From: Portulaca oleracea
Lineage: Eukaryota; Streptophyta; Magnoliopsida; Caryophyllales; Portulacaceae
Assembly (NCBI GenBank): GCA_029582165.1
Contig: CM055871.1
Span: forward strand, 53,040,112 to 53,104,111
Direction: 5' to 3'
Length of the DNA: 64,000 bases
This document shows positions 24,861-36,500 of this stretch, piece after piece. The notes under the pieces are model-generated. The model did no database searches. It had not been told where the DNA came from and saw nothing but the letters and a program-made list of their open reading frames with translations. Position numbers and translations under genes: made by a program. Every line of letters begins with the position of its first letter. Within the stretch, counting starts at the first letter, position 1.

Positions 24861-25901
24861 TTCGACCCAAATAACCGAATTTGTCCGACCCGAATTAAAT
24901 CGAGTTTGGACATCAATTTTTTGTCCGAATTCTAAATTCGGACAATTCGGTCATGTCCGATTCTTAAAATCGAGTCGGGTTCAGGTTTGGGGGAAGAAAT
25001 TCGGAAGTCCAAATTTTCTATCAAATTCGGATTCGGATAAATTCGGACAGTGCGCGAACACTATAATTCGGATAAAATATTGGAATTATGTATATATTTA
25101 GTATAAATTCGGGTTTGGTTATCCGAACCCAATATATTTATTGTACTATATTTACCTGAACCCGAAACACACTGTATGTATTTATCTAAACTCGAAATAC
25201 ACTCAGTCTGTATTTATCCGAACCCAATATAGTGAATATACTTTCGAACCGAAACCCGGCCGTCGGACAGAATTAACAGGTATAGTAGGGAGGGAGTATT
25301 ATTGAATTAATATTATGGATTTCATAATTTTGATTGTTGAATTTGATGGAGATATGACAGAAGAACATCTGGACAGAGAATCAAAGTTGTTCTCTTGGGA
25401 GCTTCAACATTTTGCTTTACCGTTCAGTCAACCAGCTGAACCTCTGACCTACCTCCCTTTTCTCCCTTTCTTTTTCTTTAGGGGTTGTAGCCTTCTAGGG
25501 TTATATCTTTGTTGTAATTGTATTTTACCATTCAAGGTATTCTAGGGTTTATCTTATATTATTATATAGGTGTAAACTCTAATAATTTGATAATTTCTAA
25601 CTTTAGTCATGGTTAAGTTTTGTAAAGTAAGGCCATTTTTTTTTACAAAGTAAAAAGTCACATCCTTTAACTATTTTTATTTATTTTACCTAATTTTACT
25701 TATCTTACTTATCTTTTATGTATTTAATCTGCCTTGCGCTAGTTAAAATATCATACATGATACTCCTTCCGTCCCAAAAAAAATTGTCCATGGACTTCTA
25801 TCTATACCCTAATTCCTTTTTTTATTTTCCCGTTTTATCCCATTACGTAAAGCTACCCCTATGATCATATTTCATTTTTTATTTCATAATTTTTCTCCTG
25901 A

Positions 25902-25942
<41 letters not shown>

Positions 25943-26099
25943 CTACCATAATATAGCATCCCCTTAAAGTTATATAAGGAGTTGAACATTACAAATGTTA
26001 ACTTTTAACTTTACCCATTAAATAGTTTAAAAATTAGATTATGTCTCCCAATTTCTAAAGTGGGTCCACTTTTATAAAGTTAAGGATATCTCATACATC
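24861..26099. other. Intergenic spacer with degenerate repeats
   Basis: 24860-25284 is rich in CCGAA/TTCGG words and ends GAATTAACAGGTATA, resembling the right end of the TA-flanked elements at 4056 and 42265; it may be a decayed member. A Stowaway-like left end (TACTCCTTCCGTCCC) is at about 25760, without an obvious partner. A (TTA)n run lies at 25903-25940. Confidence 0.45.
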
Positions 26100-26226
26100 C
26101 AAAAAATTGCTCCGGGGTGCCATACATTCCCTAAAACTGGCTACTTGGGGACCACATTATTTTTTTTTACTCTTTGGGGACCAGATTGTTGTCAAAACTT
26201 GCTGGTTGGGGCTTTTCCGACCAAAA
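26100..26226 (+). repeat. Left terminal inverted repeat of the Pack-MULE
   Basis: Pairs with the complement of 27478-27605 from the CAAAAAATTG tip to the CCGACCAAAA inner edge, with a handful of substitutions and one indel. Confidence 0.9.
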
Positions 26227-26324
26227 CTGCCGGAATCAATAAAAAGTCAGTTTTACCCCTTGACTAATGAATAAAAGGTCCAGTTTGCCCCTTTTATTTC
26301 CCCGCTTAAATCTTTCTCCTGCTC

Positions 26325-26354
26325 CTCCTTCTTCTTCTTCTTCTTCTTCTTCTT
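26325..26354. repeat. (CTT)n microsatellite
   Basis: About nine CTT/TTC units inside the Pack-MULE, upstream of the COG2 fragment. It may be part of the captured leader. Confidence 0.8.
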
Positions 26355-26549
26355 CACTTTCATTCATTCTGGGTTGTTTGTTTAGTACAAATTTGCTAAC
26401 CCCCCACCCAAATTTTTTTCTCTTTGCATTTTAGCCAACTACCATGCCTTGAGTGAACTGTATTTTATTTTGTAGAGTGACTTGTTGAAAACAGTTACAT
26501 AAGCTAATAAGGCGATTCACTTCTCTTGAAGCTTTGAAGATCAGCAACA

Positions 26550-27005
26550 ATGGCGTCGACAGATCTAGCACCATCTCAATCTCCCACCGACCTCTTCGGC
26601 GATCCAATCGACGATTCCAACCCCTTATGGTTCAAGAAAGACCTCTTTCTCTCTCCCGATTTTGACTCTGAATCCTACATCTCCGACCTCTGAACCTTCG
26701 TCCCCTTCGACACTCTCCGATCTCAACTCCAGTCGCATTTGTCGTCTCTCAAGCACGAACCCGTTGACCTAATCAATCGCGATTACAATGACTTCGTCAA
26801 TCTCAGTACTAAGCTCGTCGATGTGGATTCTGCTGTTGCTCGAATGCGAGCGCCTTTGTCTGATCTCAGGGAGAAGATCTCCGCGTTTAGGGATAGTGTT
26901 GAGGCGTCGCTTGTGTCGTTGCAGGATGGGCTTAGACAACGAGCTGAAGCTGCTAATGCGAGGAGGTTTTGGAAGCTATTCGATACGTTTCATGTTGTCT
27001 CCAAG
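26550..27005 (+). pseudogene. COG2: Captured, broken first exon of COG complex subunit 2
   Basis: Frame from ATG 26550 reads MASTDLAPSQSPTDLFGDP, then PLWFKKDLFLSPDFDSESYI, and after the stop TFVPFDTLRSQL, LINRDYNDFVNLSTKLVDVD and DTFHVVSK. This is the N-terminus of the plant COG2 subunit of the conserved oligomeric Golgi tethering complex. Codon 48 is TGA (26691-26693) where the family has Arg, a one-base CGA-to-TGA change. Residues around 137-144 (RRFWKLFDT) look like the conserved region read through compensating indels. The match ends at a GT donor at 27006, followed by what appears to be the start of intron 1; no later COG2 exon is present. The preceding ~200 bases may be the captured leader. 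It is inside the Pack-MULE and cannot make COG2. Confidence 0.85.
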
Positions 27006-27477
27006 GTTTGTGATTTTGTCCTAATTGAACGAATTAGGGTTTTGATTGTTTGTTTGTGTTGTCGGTTTTGTGGTTTTGTGTTTGTTTGTGGAGAATTGAG
27101 GCTGCACATTGGATTTGATAATCGTTTGTGTTTGAGTGTACTGATGATTTGTCCAAGCCATATCTTGACCTGGTTGCTAGATTGTATTAAAGGGGTGGTG
27201 GGGTTTGAGGGTGTGGCAGCAACGGGGAAGGAGAAGAAAGAAGAGGAAGAAAGAAAGAAAGAAAGAGGCAGCAGCGGGGTGGAGGGTGGTGGTCGGCCGG
27301 GAAGAAAGAAGAGGAAAAAGATGGGTGGCGGATGTTATTCTGCCGAAGAAGAAGAAAGAAAAAGAAAGGGAGGAGAGAGAAAGAAAATAATGGAGCCAAA
27401 TAGGGTTATTTTTGTCAATTCATCTATCTAAATCTATTTTGTGTTGACTTCGGCTAAATTCACCGGATTTTCATAAT

Positions 27478-27605
27478 TTTTGGTCGGAAAAGCCCCAGCC
27501 AGCAAGTTTTAACAACAATCTGGTCCACAAAGAGTAAAAAATAAATAATGTGGTCCCCAAGTAGCCAGTTTTAGGGAATGTATGGCACCCCGGAGCAATT
27601 TTTTG
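27478..27605 (-). repeat. Right terminal inverted repeat of the Pack-MULE
   Basis: Inverted copy of 26100-26226, ending in CAATTTTTTG directly before the 10-base target duplication. Confidence 0.9.
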
Positions 27606-28068
27606 CTCATACATCATATAAGTTTTTCCTACTTTACAATAGAAGATATGATTTGGATGGAATAACTACATTTATTTTATGAAGTTTTGAATTTAGTAGG
27701 TGGATATTGTGGATCACATTTCCTTATATATATATACACCTAAAATCTTAGTAATATGTGTGCTATATATATCTTTATTAGACATGGTCAATGATTGGCA
27801 CTGTAACCTAATTTCTTATAAAAAAAATTTATTACAAATTTACTGACAATAGTTCTATAAAATAGATCATGGTGTATAATGAGAAAATAATAGTAAAACA
27901 TTTTTGAATCTTTTAACATAAAAACAAAGTGACATGGAAAAAAATGAAAATGAGGGGCTGTGGGGCATATATGAATAATAGTATTTAGTATATGGGTTTT
28001 AATTTGCATATATTCTATCCATCGCAATTTATTTGTCACTTTGGTGCTCCTATTATTGTTAATATATA

Positions 28069-28331
28069 CTCCTTCTGTCCCTTTTTGAATGTCAAATTAA
28101 CTACTTTTACAAAACCTATGAGTGTTGGAAATAGAGTGAAAAAATTATGTATGGACAAGTATACCCTTCACTAAAAGAGAAAAATAAAAGAGAATTTTAA
28201 AAGGTAAAATAAAAATTTTATTCATTAATTAGGGGTAATATAGGTATTTTAATTATTGAAAATGTAAAATTGACAAATAAAAAGGGACAAAGTAGTTAAA
28301 AAAATTGACACTCATTTAGGAACGGAGGGAG
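28069..28331. mobile_element. Stowaway-like MITE
   Basis: Begins CTCCTTCTGTCCCTTTTTGA and ends GGAACGGAGGGAG, inverted ends, flanked by TA (28067-28068, 28332-28333). 263 bases, no coding content. Confidence 0.7.
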
Positions 28332-28364
28332 TATATCACAAAATATGAGATAAAAAGTTTCACT

Positions 28365-28559
28365 CATGTTCTTTTATGCGGTATTTTGCGGAATGGTGTG
28401 GTGAGATGTGGTGGAATTGTGGTGGGGTGTGGTGGAATTGTGATAGGTTATTGGAATTGTGAGAGAGAAAAATAATGATTTGCGGTAAAATGTGGTGGGT
28501 TGTGGCAAACTGCAGTAAGTTGTGACACCGCAGTTTGACAACTGCAGAAAAGAACATGG
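28365..28559. repeat. Inverted-repeat element with ATGTTCTTTT ends
   Basis: The left end CATGTTCTTTTATGCGG and right end CTGCAGAAAAGAACATG are inverted. The interior is G/T-rich (GTGGTGGAATTGTGGTGG). It resembles the elements at 29676-29930 and 33187-33420 in its ends. Confidence 0.5.
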
Positions 28560-29675
28560 TATCAACCGGAATGAAATAAATTAAAGTTAAAACTAATGGA
28601 CAAAGGCATCCCTATATATTTGAAGAGTGAAATGATAATAATCATATGAATTTATAAAATGAAGTTTTATAAAATGATATAAATCAGAGTTCAAGAGACA
28701 ATGATGGCACTGCCAAAGTGTGGGTTTTATTGACCTTTACTTATAATCAAAATGCTAATTTATTGGATATGATAGTTAATGAACCTTGAAAATACAATTA
28801 CATTACTTTCTTTCTTTTTGTTTTGGACACATATACATTTTTCACATAAAAAAAGTAACCAACCACTGGTCAATAGTGTGTGTGGGTAATTCATGCATGC
28901 AACAGTGTTATACCAACCAGTCTTTGTCCAATTTCTTTCTTGCAAGTGATCATGCTCATAACAGTTTATTATTATTTTTTTGGGGTGGAATTTGGTATTG
29001 AATATTTTAAAAACAACTTATGTTAGATGAGATTATCAATCTAATATTATCATCATACACTAACACAAGAATGGTTCAAACAACGTATTGTTTTTTTTTT
29101 AAAAAAAAAGAAGTTCTTTTAGAAGACTATACTTTTTTTGAATTTATATGATAAATCAAAGTGTATATATACATATGTGCATAAACTATTAGTAAAATTA
29201 GTAAATCTTAAACTTAAAAATCAAACATTACTTTACACTTGGTCAGATTATATCATTTAACAGAAGGGTGATTCTAAAAAAGATGTTTTTTTTTAAAAAA
29301 TATTTTATAAGATTATACACATTTACGAATATTTTTCATTAAATTTAATATTGGTGTAGAAATTTTACATAATAATTAATATGGTTTTGATAAATTATTA
29401 CTGAAAATTAACAAATTATAATCTTACAAAAATCAAACAATGATAATTATTTTCAAATAAAGATAGCATTGTATAGGTCCTATATATAGTGGCTAACATA
29501 GGTGTTGGGTGGCATTTAGCCTTGGTGTTGTTATCTTTTATATGAGTTAGTTTTTCTAAATCAATCATTGACCATTGACCTATACTATAGTCTATGATTT
29601 GAACTAACCTCAACATAAATTATGAGCCTAGTTCGTACGGACTTTTGTGTACTAGTAATATTTTGTATTTTCTCT

Positions 29676-29930
29676 GACCCGTTTTTTTATGTGTTAATGT
29701 ACCCAAACGTAACGCAACTCTACCGCAATTCTACCGCAACATAACGCAAATTACCATTACTTTTTAACTATTTCCACCGCAACTTAACGCAACGACACCG
29801 TTCTTTTGTGCGTTGCGTTACGTTGCGGTAGATTGCGGTAAGTTGCAGTGAAAATAGTAAAAAGGTAATGATAATTTGCGGTAGATTGCGTTGCGGTTAG
29901 TTGCGTTAACACACAAAAGAACATATGATA
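29676..29930. repeat. Inverted-repeat cluster rich in TTGCGGT/ACCGCAA
   Basis: Contains TTTTTTATGTGTTAATG...ACCGCAA on the left and GTTGCGGT...AACACACAAAAGAACAT on the right, with a further GTTCTTTTGTGCGTTGCG inside at about 29798. It looks like one element nested in, or adjacent to, another of the same family. Confidence 0.45.
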
Positions 29931-30494
29931 AGTAGAGATAAATATAGTCCCACTAACAACAACTAATGTGGGGTCTAATGTGGCGTTAACAACAACAACA
30001 AGTACATATGATAAGTAGAGATAAATTGAAATAAGCAAGCTTATAATTTGGTCCCACTAATGTGGGGTCTGAGGTGATCTAGATGTAGGCAGCCTTCTCA
30101 CCATGTATAAGAGTGCATGAAGAAACTGATTTCGGGACAAGTACATATGATAAGTAGAGATAAATTGAAATAAGCAAGCTTATAATTTGGTTGTTAGGAA
30201 TGTGAAAATAGGTGTGTGTTTGGCCTAATTTCTTAAAAACTGTTTTTTCTTCTTAAAAACAATCCTTACAAAAGTCATTTTTAAAAAAATATTAAAGTGT
30301 TTGATCTAACTTATAACATAAAATTTTGATTGAGATGGTTACACGCAAAGTTTCTCTGCATTAAAAAATGTACAACGTAACATACAATATACAGAGAACA
30401 ATCTTACATCTAAAATCTAAATTAGCAGCTAATTGAGCTAGATAATCCTTCAACCTAATCATATATTAATGCTAAATCGATCCTTTAAGTTCAA

Positions 30495-33400
30495 TCAACA
30501 ATTTTTCAGAACTCTTTGTAGCGCTTGTGTGATCATCCCAACTGACATACTATTGCATCCTCTCACCTACACATCCAACACAAAATTTGTGTTACAAAAG
30601 AAATTGCATACAGAGACTTATATTGGGAGTTGTTATATCCTTAATTGAAAGTTTGAAACTAGGGGGAAAGGCGATATGGTGTCTTTAGTGTTAGAGTACA
30701 AAATCATTCATGAGTCTTCAACCATTAATTAACTTAAGCTAGCTTTTGTTTGAGTTAATTCTTGCAGATGGTATCAGACATTTCTGAGTAAAAGGTCTTA
30801 GGCTTAACCACAACATCCTCTATGTTTATTTGCGTAAGGTTGGAGAGGGTGTTTGAAGCATCTATACTTTAAGTCCAAAGTGCATTCACGTAAGTAGGCA
30901 TATTAGAGTATAAAATTAGTCTTGTTCTTTAAACAGTCAGCTTAAACTTTTAGTTGATCAGTAGATAATTCTTACACACTTAATTACCTTAGATTTCACA
31001 GTAAGAGAAAGAATGCCATCGATTGTTGAGGATTGAACCGTATGAGAATCTAGATGTAGATTACTCAGTGTATCAATGATGTCGAGGAACAAGGTCTCCT
31101 TCCAAGGGCACCTTATGTCAATGGAGACATCTTTGTCGATCATGCTTACATTGATGATGTTGTCATTTGAGCTTGATACTTGGTTGCATACTTGTACGCC
31201 CTCATCGTTGCCTCTAGCCCTTTTTTCGTTCTTGGATTTGACATTTATGTCATCGCCATAGTTATCGGATGTTCTTTCCTCCATATCTAGAGGCCTCTTC
31301 TTAGCTTTCTTGTCAAACTCGATCAACTCTTGGCATGATTCTAACTCTTGGACTCTTCTTTCAAGGTCTTTGAGGTATGAGATTGTGTCATCAAGGATGG
31401 ATACCTTATCACCCTGCAAAGAAATGTAATCATAACCAAACTATATATTATAACTTTTCTAAGAATATAACCTCTTGATGCAAGTTGAGACACATGTGGT
31501 TTTTTTTCTAAGTATGCAACATTTAAATCCTAATTCAGATGCATGCAGCCTTACCAGTACAAACGAATAGAAACAAAAACATAGAGCAATGAAGGGTAAT
31601 TAAGCATAAGTATATATATACCTTGCTCGCCGAAGGAATGATTGATTTCAAAACAGAAAATCGTTCGTTAACCTTCTCCCTTCTCCTTCTTTCAGCGAGT
31701 ACATGATTTGAGCTAATAGTCGGCTCATTTCCCTCTTGCTCTTTGCTCATTCCTTTCTTCGAAACACGATCTTCTTTCTTCTCATGCAATCTAGGAACTT
31801 CGATCAAGATTGCCTTCAACATCTTTTGTACATTTTCAGCACTAAACTCCCTTACCCTTCTACCCCCATTTTCCCATCTAACAAAGCTCGAGCCCTTTTT
31901 ACTCAATCTATGATCAATATCCCCTTCAACCGACGAAATCTCCAAGTCCATTTGGAGGGGATTCTTAAAGATGGACGACAAAATACTTTGATAGTGCAAA
32001 TCCTCACTCGAAGGATCTCGAAACAACTCTTCCTCTAGAAAACACGAATTGTTATTTTTATCGAGATTCACAAGAGTTTGTGAAACACAATCACTAGAAG
32101 TCATAGAATTATTATTCACATAATTGCTCAACTCATCCTCATATACGTTCCAACTTTGTGCTTGTGAGCCCTTCAATAGAGAATAACTAGCCGTTGGAGA
32201 CACGGCTAAACCCATGTCTTCGTGTTGCATAAGCGAAGGCAAATCAGCATTAAGTACTTCAGTTCTGAAGTGTGCAAAGGAGTAATGTTGTCCCTCGGAA
32301 TGTATGGTGTGTGGCTCATATGAACTGAGCTCAAGGAAGGTTGTTTTGACATGGTGGATCAGTTCTAGATCTTCTTGTACCTTAGAAATTCAATAGAATG
32401 TACAATTTAGTTTAGGATCCATCTTCGTAATTGAATTGAATTCAACAGTATATATGATCAAAATGGGAATGATTTATGGGTGAAAAATATTACTAACTAT
32501 AGTTGTTTTGTTTCTAAATATTTTGCAAGGTAAAGCGATGCCACAAAAAAAGGGCAGCTAATAGAAAGTTACTTAAATATCCTTAAAAATAACCTTTAGT
32601 TTTTATCTTAACATAATCAATATGTAGTTGTGATTGTAGTTAATATTAAAGGTATATAAAATAGAATAAGTATTAATTAATAAATTATTAATATTATAAA
32701 AGTGACAAATAGTATGAAATGGGAAAAAGAATAGTTGAAAAATTGAATAAAAGAGAACATAGGTAGTACCAAATCTGTGGCTCCGAGCTCAAATACTCCA
32801 CTCAGAAATGGGAAGCACACTACAGTCTGCATATCATATAGTATTGTGAGACGAAAATTTTATCCATTTGTAGATGAAGTTTCGATAGCAGGTAGTTTTA
32901 AAGGGAAGTTATGAACATTACGTTCATACATAACTTTCATACCAAGGTTAGCACGAACACTTGGTTAATGTTACACACACTATGTGAGAACAACTGGTCC
33001 CAAAATTCGTACTTTGAATAATTGAAATAAACACTATCAAACAATTCCCACCAATAAAATTATGGTCAATCAGGATCGAATCTACGTGGAAAGGATAAAC
33101 CTCCCACCCTCATGTCACTTGAGCTATAAGCTCATTGGCTTGAATAATCTAATATGCATCACATACAAATACGATAAAACTCTAAAGGCCCCGTTCTTTT
33201 TTACGGTGCGGTTGGTTGCAGTGTAAATAATGGAAGGTGGGTTAGTATATTTTAATTTGAAAATAATGGTAAGTGGAAATAAAGTGGAAGTTTTCATTTT
33301 TTTGTTATTTGAAAAGATTTCACTTTTAATAAAAAAGAAAATGGCAAGTTATAGTGAGTTGTGGTGGAAAATGAAAATTTGTGTTGCGATTGAAACCACA

Positions 33401-36047
33401 AACGATCCCACGGCATAAAATGGTAAACAGATGCATCAAATCACAAACTAACAACATTATGAAAAACATACAACATCAAGAAAAAAAAGAAAGGAAAAGA
33501 AAGGGAAAGATAAGATGGAGCACCTTAATGCCAGCACTCTGAATTAATTGTGCAGTAATTAACAGCAAGCCCCCATAATTGCCATCACATAACAACAAAC
33601 AAATAAAACATTATCATCTTGTTTAATTTAATTATACTTTAATTTAATTATCAAATAAATTAAAATAATATTCCCTCCGTTACATATTAATTGTCATATA
33701 TTTGACTGTCGTGGTCTCTAACGTCATTCTTTGATTGATAATTTCTTGTATATTATTATATTAACAATTGCAATATTATACTTTTATGATAGTATTTTTC
33801 GTTACTAATCTAATGATACTAATCTTATATAACAAGTTATTGTATATATTGAGAAATTTATGGTCAAAATTCCTAAATTAAATTAAAATAGTAAATAGTA
33901 CTCCTTCCATATTAATTGTCATAATTGACTTTCACGGTTTTCAATGTCACTATTTGATTGATAATTCAACATAATTTGTTCAAAATTCCTAATTTTGATT
34001 GTACAATTTTCAAAAACGACCATTAATATGGAACGAAGGAGTAAATATATAGATAACAAATAAATAAATAAATAAATAAATAAAAGCCTATTGTTGTCAA
34101 TTTTGACATTTTAAAAAATACCTTGGCCAGCAAAGAACGGCAGAAAAATGACGTATCTGCAGAATGAGCATTGGGTAGCCAGATATGTTGACCATTTGCT
34201 AAGCTTCTTCCAGGAAGCCTAAACAAAATTAAATTAATTAATGTGCAACACAATATACCTTAATTAATTACTCCCTCCTTCCGTGTCAATTTTCCTAACT
34301 ACCTTGTCCCTTTTTATTTGTCAAGTTTACATTTCCAATAATTAGAATACACATGTTACCCTTAATTAATGAATCAAATTTTTATTTTACCTTTTAAAAT
34401 TCTCCTTTATTCCTCTTTTCCCTTAATGAGAGGTACATTTGTCCATGTATAAATTTTTCACTCTATTTCCAAGACACATTAGTTTTGTAAAGTTAGTTTA
34501 TTTGACACTTAAAAAGAGACAGAGAGAGTAATTATTAATATATTAACATATGGGCCAAAAAAAGGAAAGAACCAAAAGTCAAATATGCTAACCTATTCAA
34601 CTTTAAGCTAGGAATAACTCATTTAAATTCAAAATTAAAGAAAAAAAAGAATAAAGTGATCAAGATCAATAAACAAAACTTCATGTTTGAAATTGACCCA
34701 TTTAACTAATCATATAAAATAAATTATTATGTGCTAACTATAGACTTGATTCACAACTATAATTACAAGTATTTGGACCAACTATAGATTAAGAAATTAT
34801 TGCAAATGTATTTCATTTTTTTAAGTTATCTAATACATATCGGTCCATAAAATTAGATTAACTTACTTAAATTTATCAAGGCTGACTTTTATCAATCGCC
34901 ACAAGCAAATTAGTAGCTCCTCCTATATATACTTATGTAAGGTCACCAGAAAATTGAATGTTTAAGGTTAAATTCACTATAAAACGGTCTCGCATCAGAT
35001 GTACTATTGTTCAATCTAAGTTGAAAAAGTAATCATTGACAAAGATTTCATTAGTAATAATTACTCCATTCATTCCAGATTAATTGTTATAATTCATAAA
35101 TACTACACTGTCTCCAATTTTTTTATAGAATATTTTATCAAAAAAATTACGACATTATATTTGTATGATAGTAATTTCATTATAAATCGATAGTATATTC
35201 TCATATAATAGAACGTTGTATATATTAAAAATGAATTATCAAAATTTTTAAAATTTAACTGACGCGTAACATAATGTGGCAAGTAATATGAAACGGAAGG
35301 AGTAGTTGATTAATTACGTACCCTTGTCCAATATTGAAGATGAATGACATGCAAACCAAGTAATACCACTCAGCATTGGTGAGATCCTCCGGCGACAAGG
35401 CGGCCGATGGCCTTCGAGCTAGGGCGGTGCTTTCACCACCACCGCCGCCACTATTGGTGGCTCCGGCGAGAAGCGACTCGTATAGCTCTCTTAGTTGATC
35501 ACTCCTTTGGCAACTCATTTGATCATTATTCATATTTTCCATGGCCAATATTGTTTTTCTTGTTTTTATGTCTCCATTGTAGTACCCTTCTCCCCACTCC
35601 AATGCCCTAGCAAGAAACATTTACCATTAGGGTTTATCTTTTTTAAAAAATCATTACCAATTAATTCTCAATGATAGCACAACAAAATTAAAACCAATAT
35701 TCCGATCCGAAATTTTGTCTAGGGTATGGAGTGGTCTGATGTAGGAGTTCTCTTCTAAATTTTGCAATTTAGAGAAATTGATTTCAATTTCACATAGAAA
35801 AAACAGACGAGGTTTAATGAGATATTTTACTTAGTTCAACACAATCTAAGTTGAACAAAAATAATCTTTTTCAACTATATCTAAATTATGAATATGATAG
35901 CACAACAAAATTAAGGAAATGAAATAATTAAAAAAAGAATAATCGGTACCCGGGCTGAGATGATGAAGGAGACCAAAAAATTGCATAGCTCCATTGAATG
36001 CTTCTCACTGCAGATGCAAGCTGTTCTCTCAGATTTTCTACCTCCAT
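30495..36047 (-). CDS. bHLH transcription factor, subgroup IIIf (GL3/EGL3-type)
   Basis: Nuclear regulator that works with R2R3-MYB and WD40 partners in flavonoid pigment or epidermal cell-fate control. Eight exons, in order: 36047-35950, 35606-35322, 34218-34122, 33538-33524 (only 15 nt, SAGIK), 32826-32770, 32380-31622, 31413-30988, 30566-30495; 602 residues. MYB-interacting (MYC_N) region about 5-210 with [60 protein letters not shown] and [15 protein letters not shown]. The bHLH is about 407-465: [17 protein letters not shown] with His410, Glu414 and Arg418 for E/G-box contact, then [21 protein letters not shown]-terminal ACT-like region to the end ([16 protein letters not shown]). [20 protein letters not shown] followed by an ERTSDN stretch fits the GL3/EGL3/JAF13 clade better than TT8/AN1, from memory of those proteins. 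All introns are GT-AG. Intact. Confidence 0.93.
33187..33420. repeat. Interspersed G/T-rich repeat, copy 2 (bHLH intron)
   Basis: Begins CCCCGTTCTTTTTTACGGTG and ends CACAAACGATCCCACGG; homologous to 212-486. Lies in the intron between the 15-nt exon and the next exon of the bHLH gene. Confidence 0.5.
33671..34041. mobile_element. Tandem or nested Stowaway-like MITEs
   Basis: A left end TTCCCTCCGTTACATATTAA at 33671 is followed by another left end CTCCTTCCATATTAATTGTC at 33901; a right end TATGGAACGAAGGAG lies at 34041. TA flanks occur at 33669-33670, 33899-33900 and 34042-34043. Probably a complete small element (33901-34041) next to a truncated one, in a bHLH intron. Confidence 0.55.
34061..34084. 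repeat. (AAAT)n microsatellite
   Basis: About six AAAT units in a bHLH intron, next to the MITE cluster. Confidence 0.8.
34271..34528. mobile_element. Stowaway-like MITE
   Basis: Begins CTCCCTCCTTCCGTGTC and ends GACAGAGAGAG between TA dinucleotides; lies in the second intron of the bHLH gene. Confidence 0.65.
35064..35302. mobile_element. Stowaway-like MITE
   Basis: Begins CTCCATTCATTCCAGATTAA and ends ATGAAACGGAAGGAG, TA-flanked. It ends only 20 bases from the splice donor of bHLH exon 2, so it forms the start of that intron. Confidence 0.65.
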
Positions 36048-36327
36048 TCTTTTGCCCTACAATTTTTTTCTTTTTTAGGGTTTTTTTTTCTTCTAAAATA
36101 GTGACAAAAAGGGTGCAAAAGTGATACTTTTAACCCCCCAAAAAATATATAATTAAGGGAATAATCTCTCTCTTTCTTTCTTAAAAGAAGATTATAGGTA
36201 TGTATGAATGAACAAACCTAAATAGCAATTGAAACTAAAACTAAAAGGAGCTATTTTTGAGTTTTATAGACAAAAATTTACAAATAGCTAATCCAAGAAT
36301 CATTACCACACTATCAAAAACTTGAAT

Positions 36328-36500
36328 ATGCATACGATCCCTCGAATAGAATTTGTCGGGTTTTTGTGTAGATCGATTTATTCAAATCTTATGAATAGCA
36401 AAGAGACTAATCAATGCATATGATCCCTCGATAGAATTTGTAGGGTTTTTATGTAGATCGATTTATTCAAACCTTATGAACAGCAAAGAGACTGATTACC
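36328..36500. repeat. 86-base tandem duplication upstream of the bHLH gene
   Basis: Two copies starting ATGCATACGATCCCTCGA (36328) and ATGCATATGATCCCTCGA (36414), each running through TAGATCGATTTATTCAAA and AGCAAAGAGACT. They lie 280-450 bases upstream of the bHLH ATG, in the leader or proximal promoter. Confidence 0.85.

Larger units (their letters stand above)
26100..27605. mobile_element. Pack-MULE (Mutator-like element) carrying a COG2 gene fragment
   Basis: A 1506-base element bounded by near-identical long terminal inverted repeats: left 26100-26226, right 27478-27605, about 127 bases each with few mismatches. The tips are CAAAAAATTGCTCC and its complement. It is flanked by a perfect 10-base direct repeat CTCATACATC (26090-26099 and 27606-27615). 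Long TIRs plus a 9-11-base target duplication are typical of Mutator-like elements. Inside there is no transposase. There is instead a host gene fragment (5' part of COG2) and a purine-rich block at 27190-27400. Elements with captured host exons are called Pack-MULEs. The well-preserved TIRs and target duplication suggest a fairly recent insertion. Confidence 0.9.
27616..30494. other. Intergenic spacer with several MITEs
   Basis: No gene recognised. Holds a Stowaway-like MITE (28069-28331), a TTCTTTT-ended inverted-repeat element (28365-28559), a related inverted cluster (29676-29930), and a block containing AAGTACATATGATAAGTAGA repeated at about 29999 and 30138. The rest is AT-rich single-copy-looking DNA. 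Confidence 0.55.

Noticed and set aside
26739..27431. A 230-codon plus-strand open frame
   Set aside because: It is the COG2 fragment read from after its internal stop, through its donor into intron and purine-rich filler inside the Pack-MULE; not a gene of its own.
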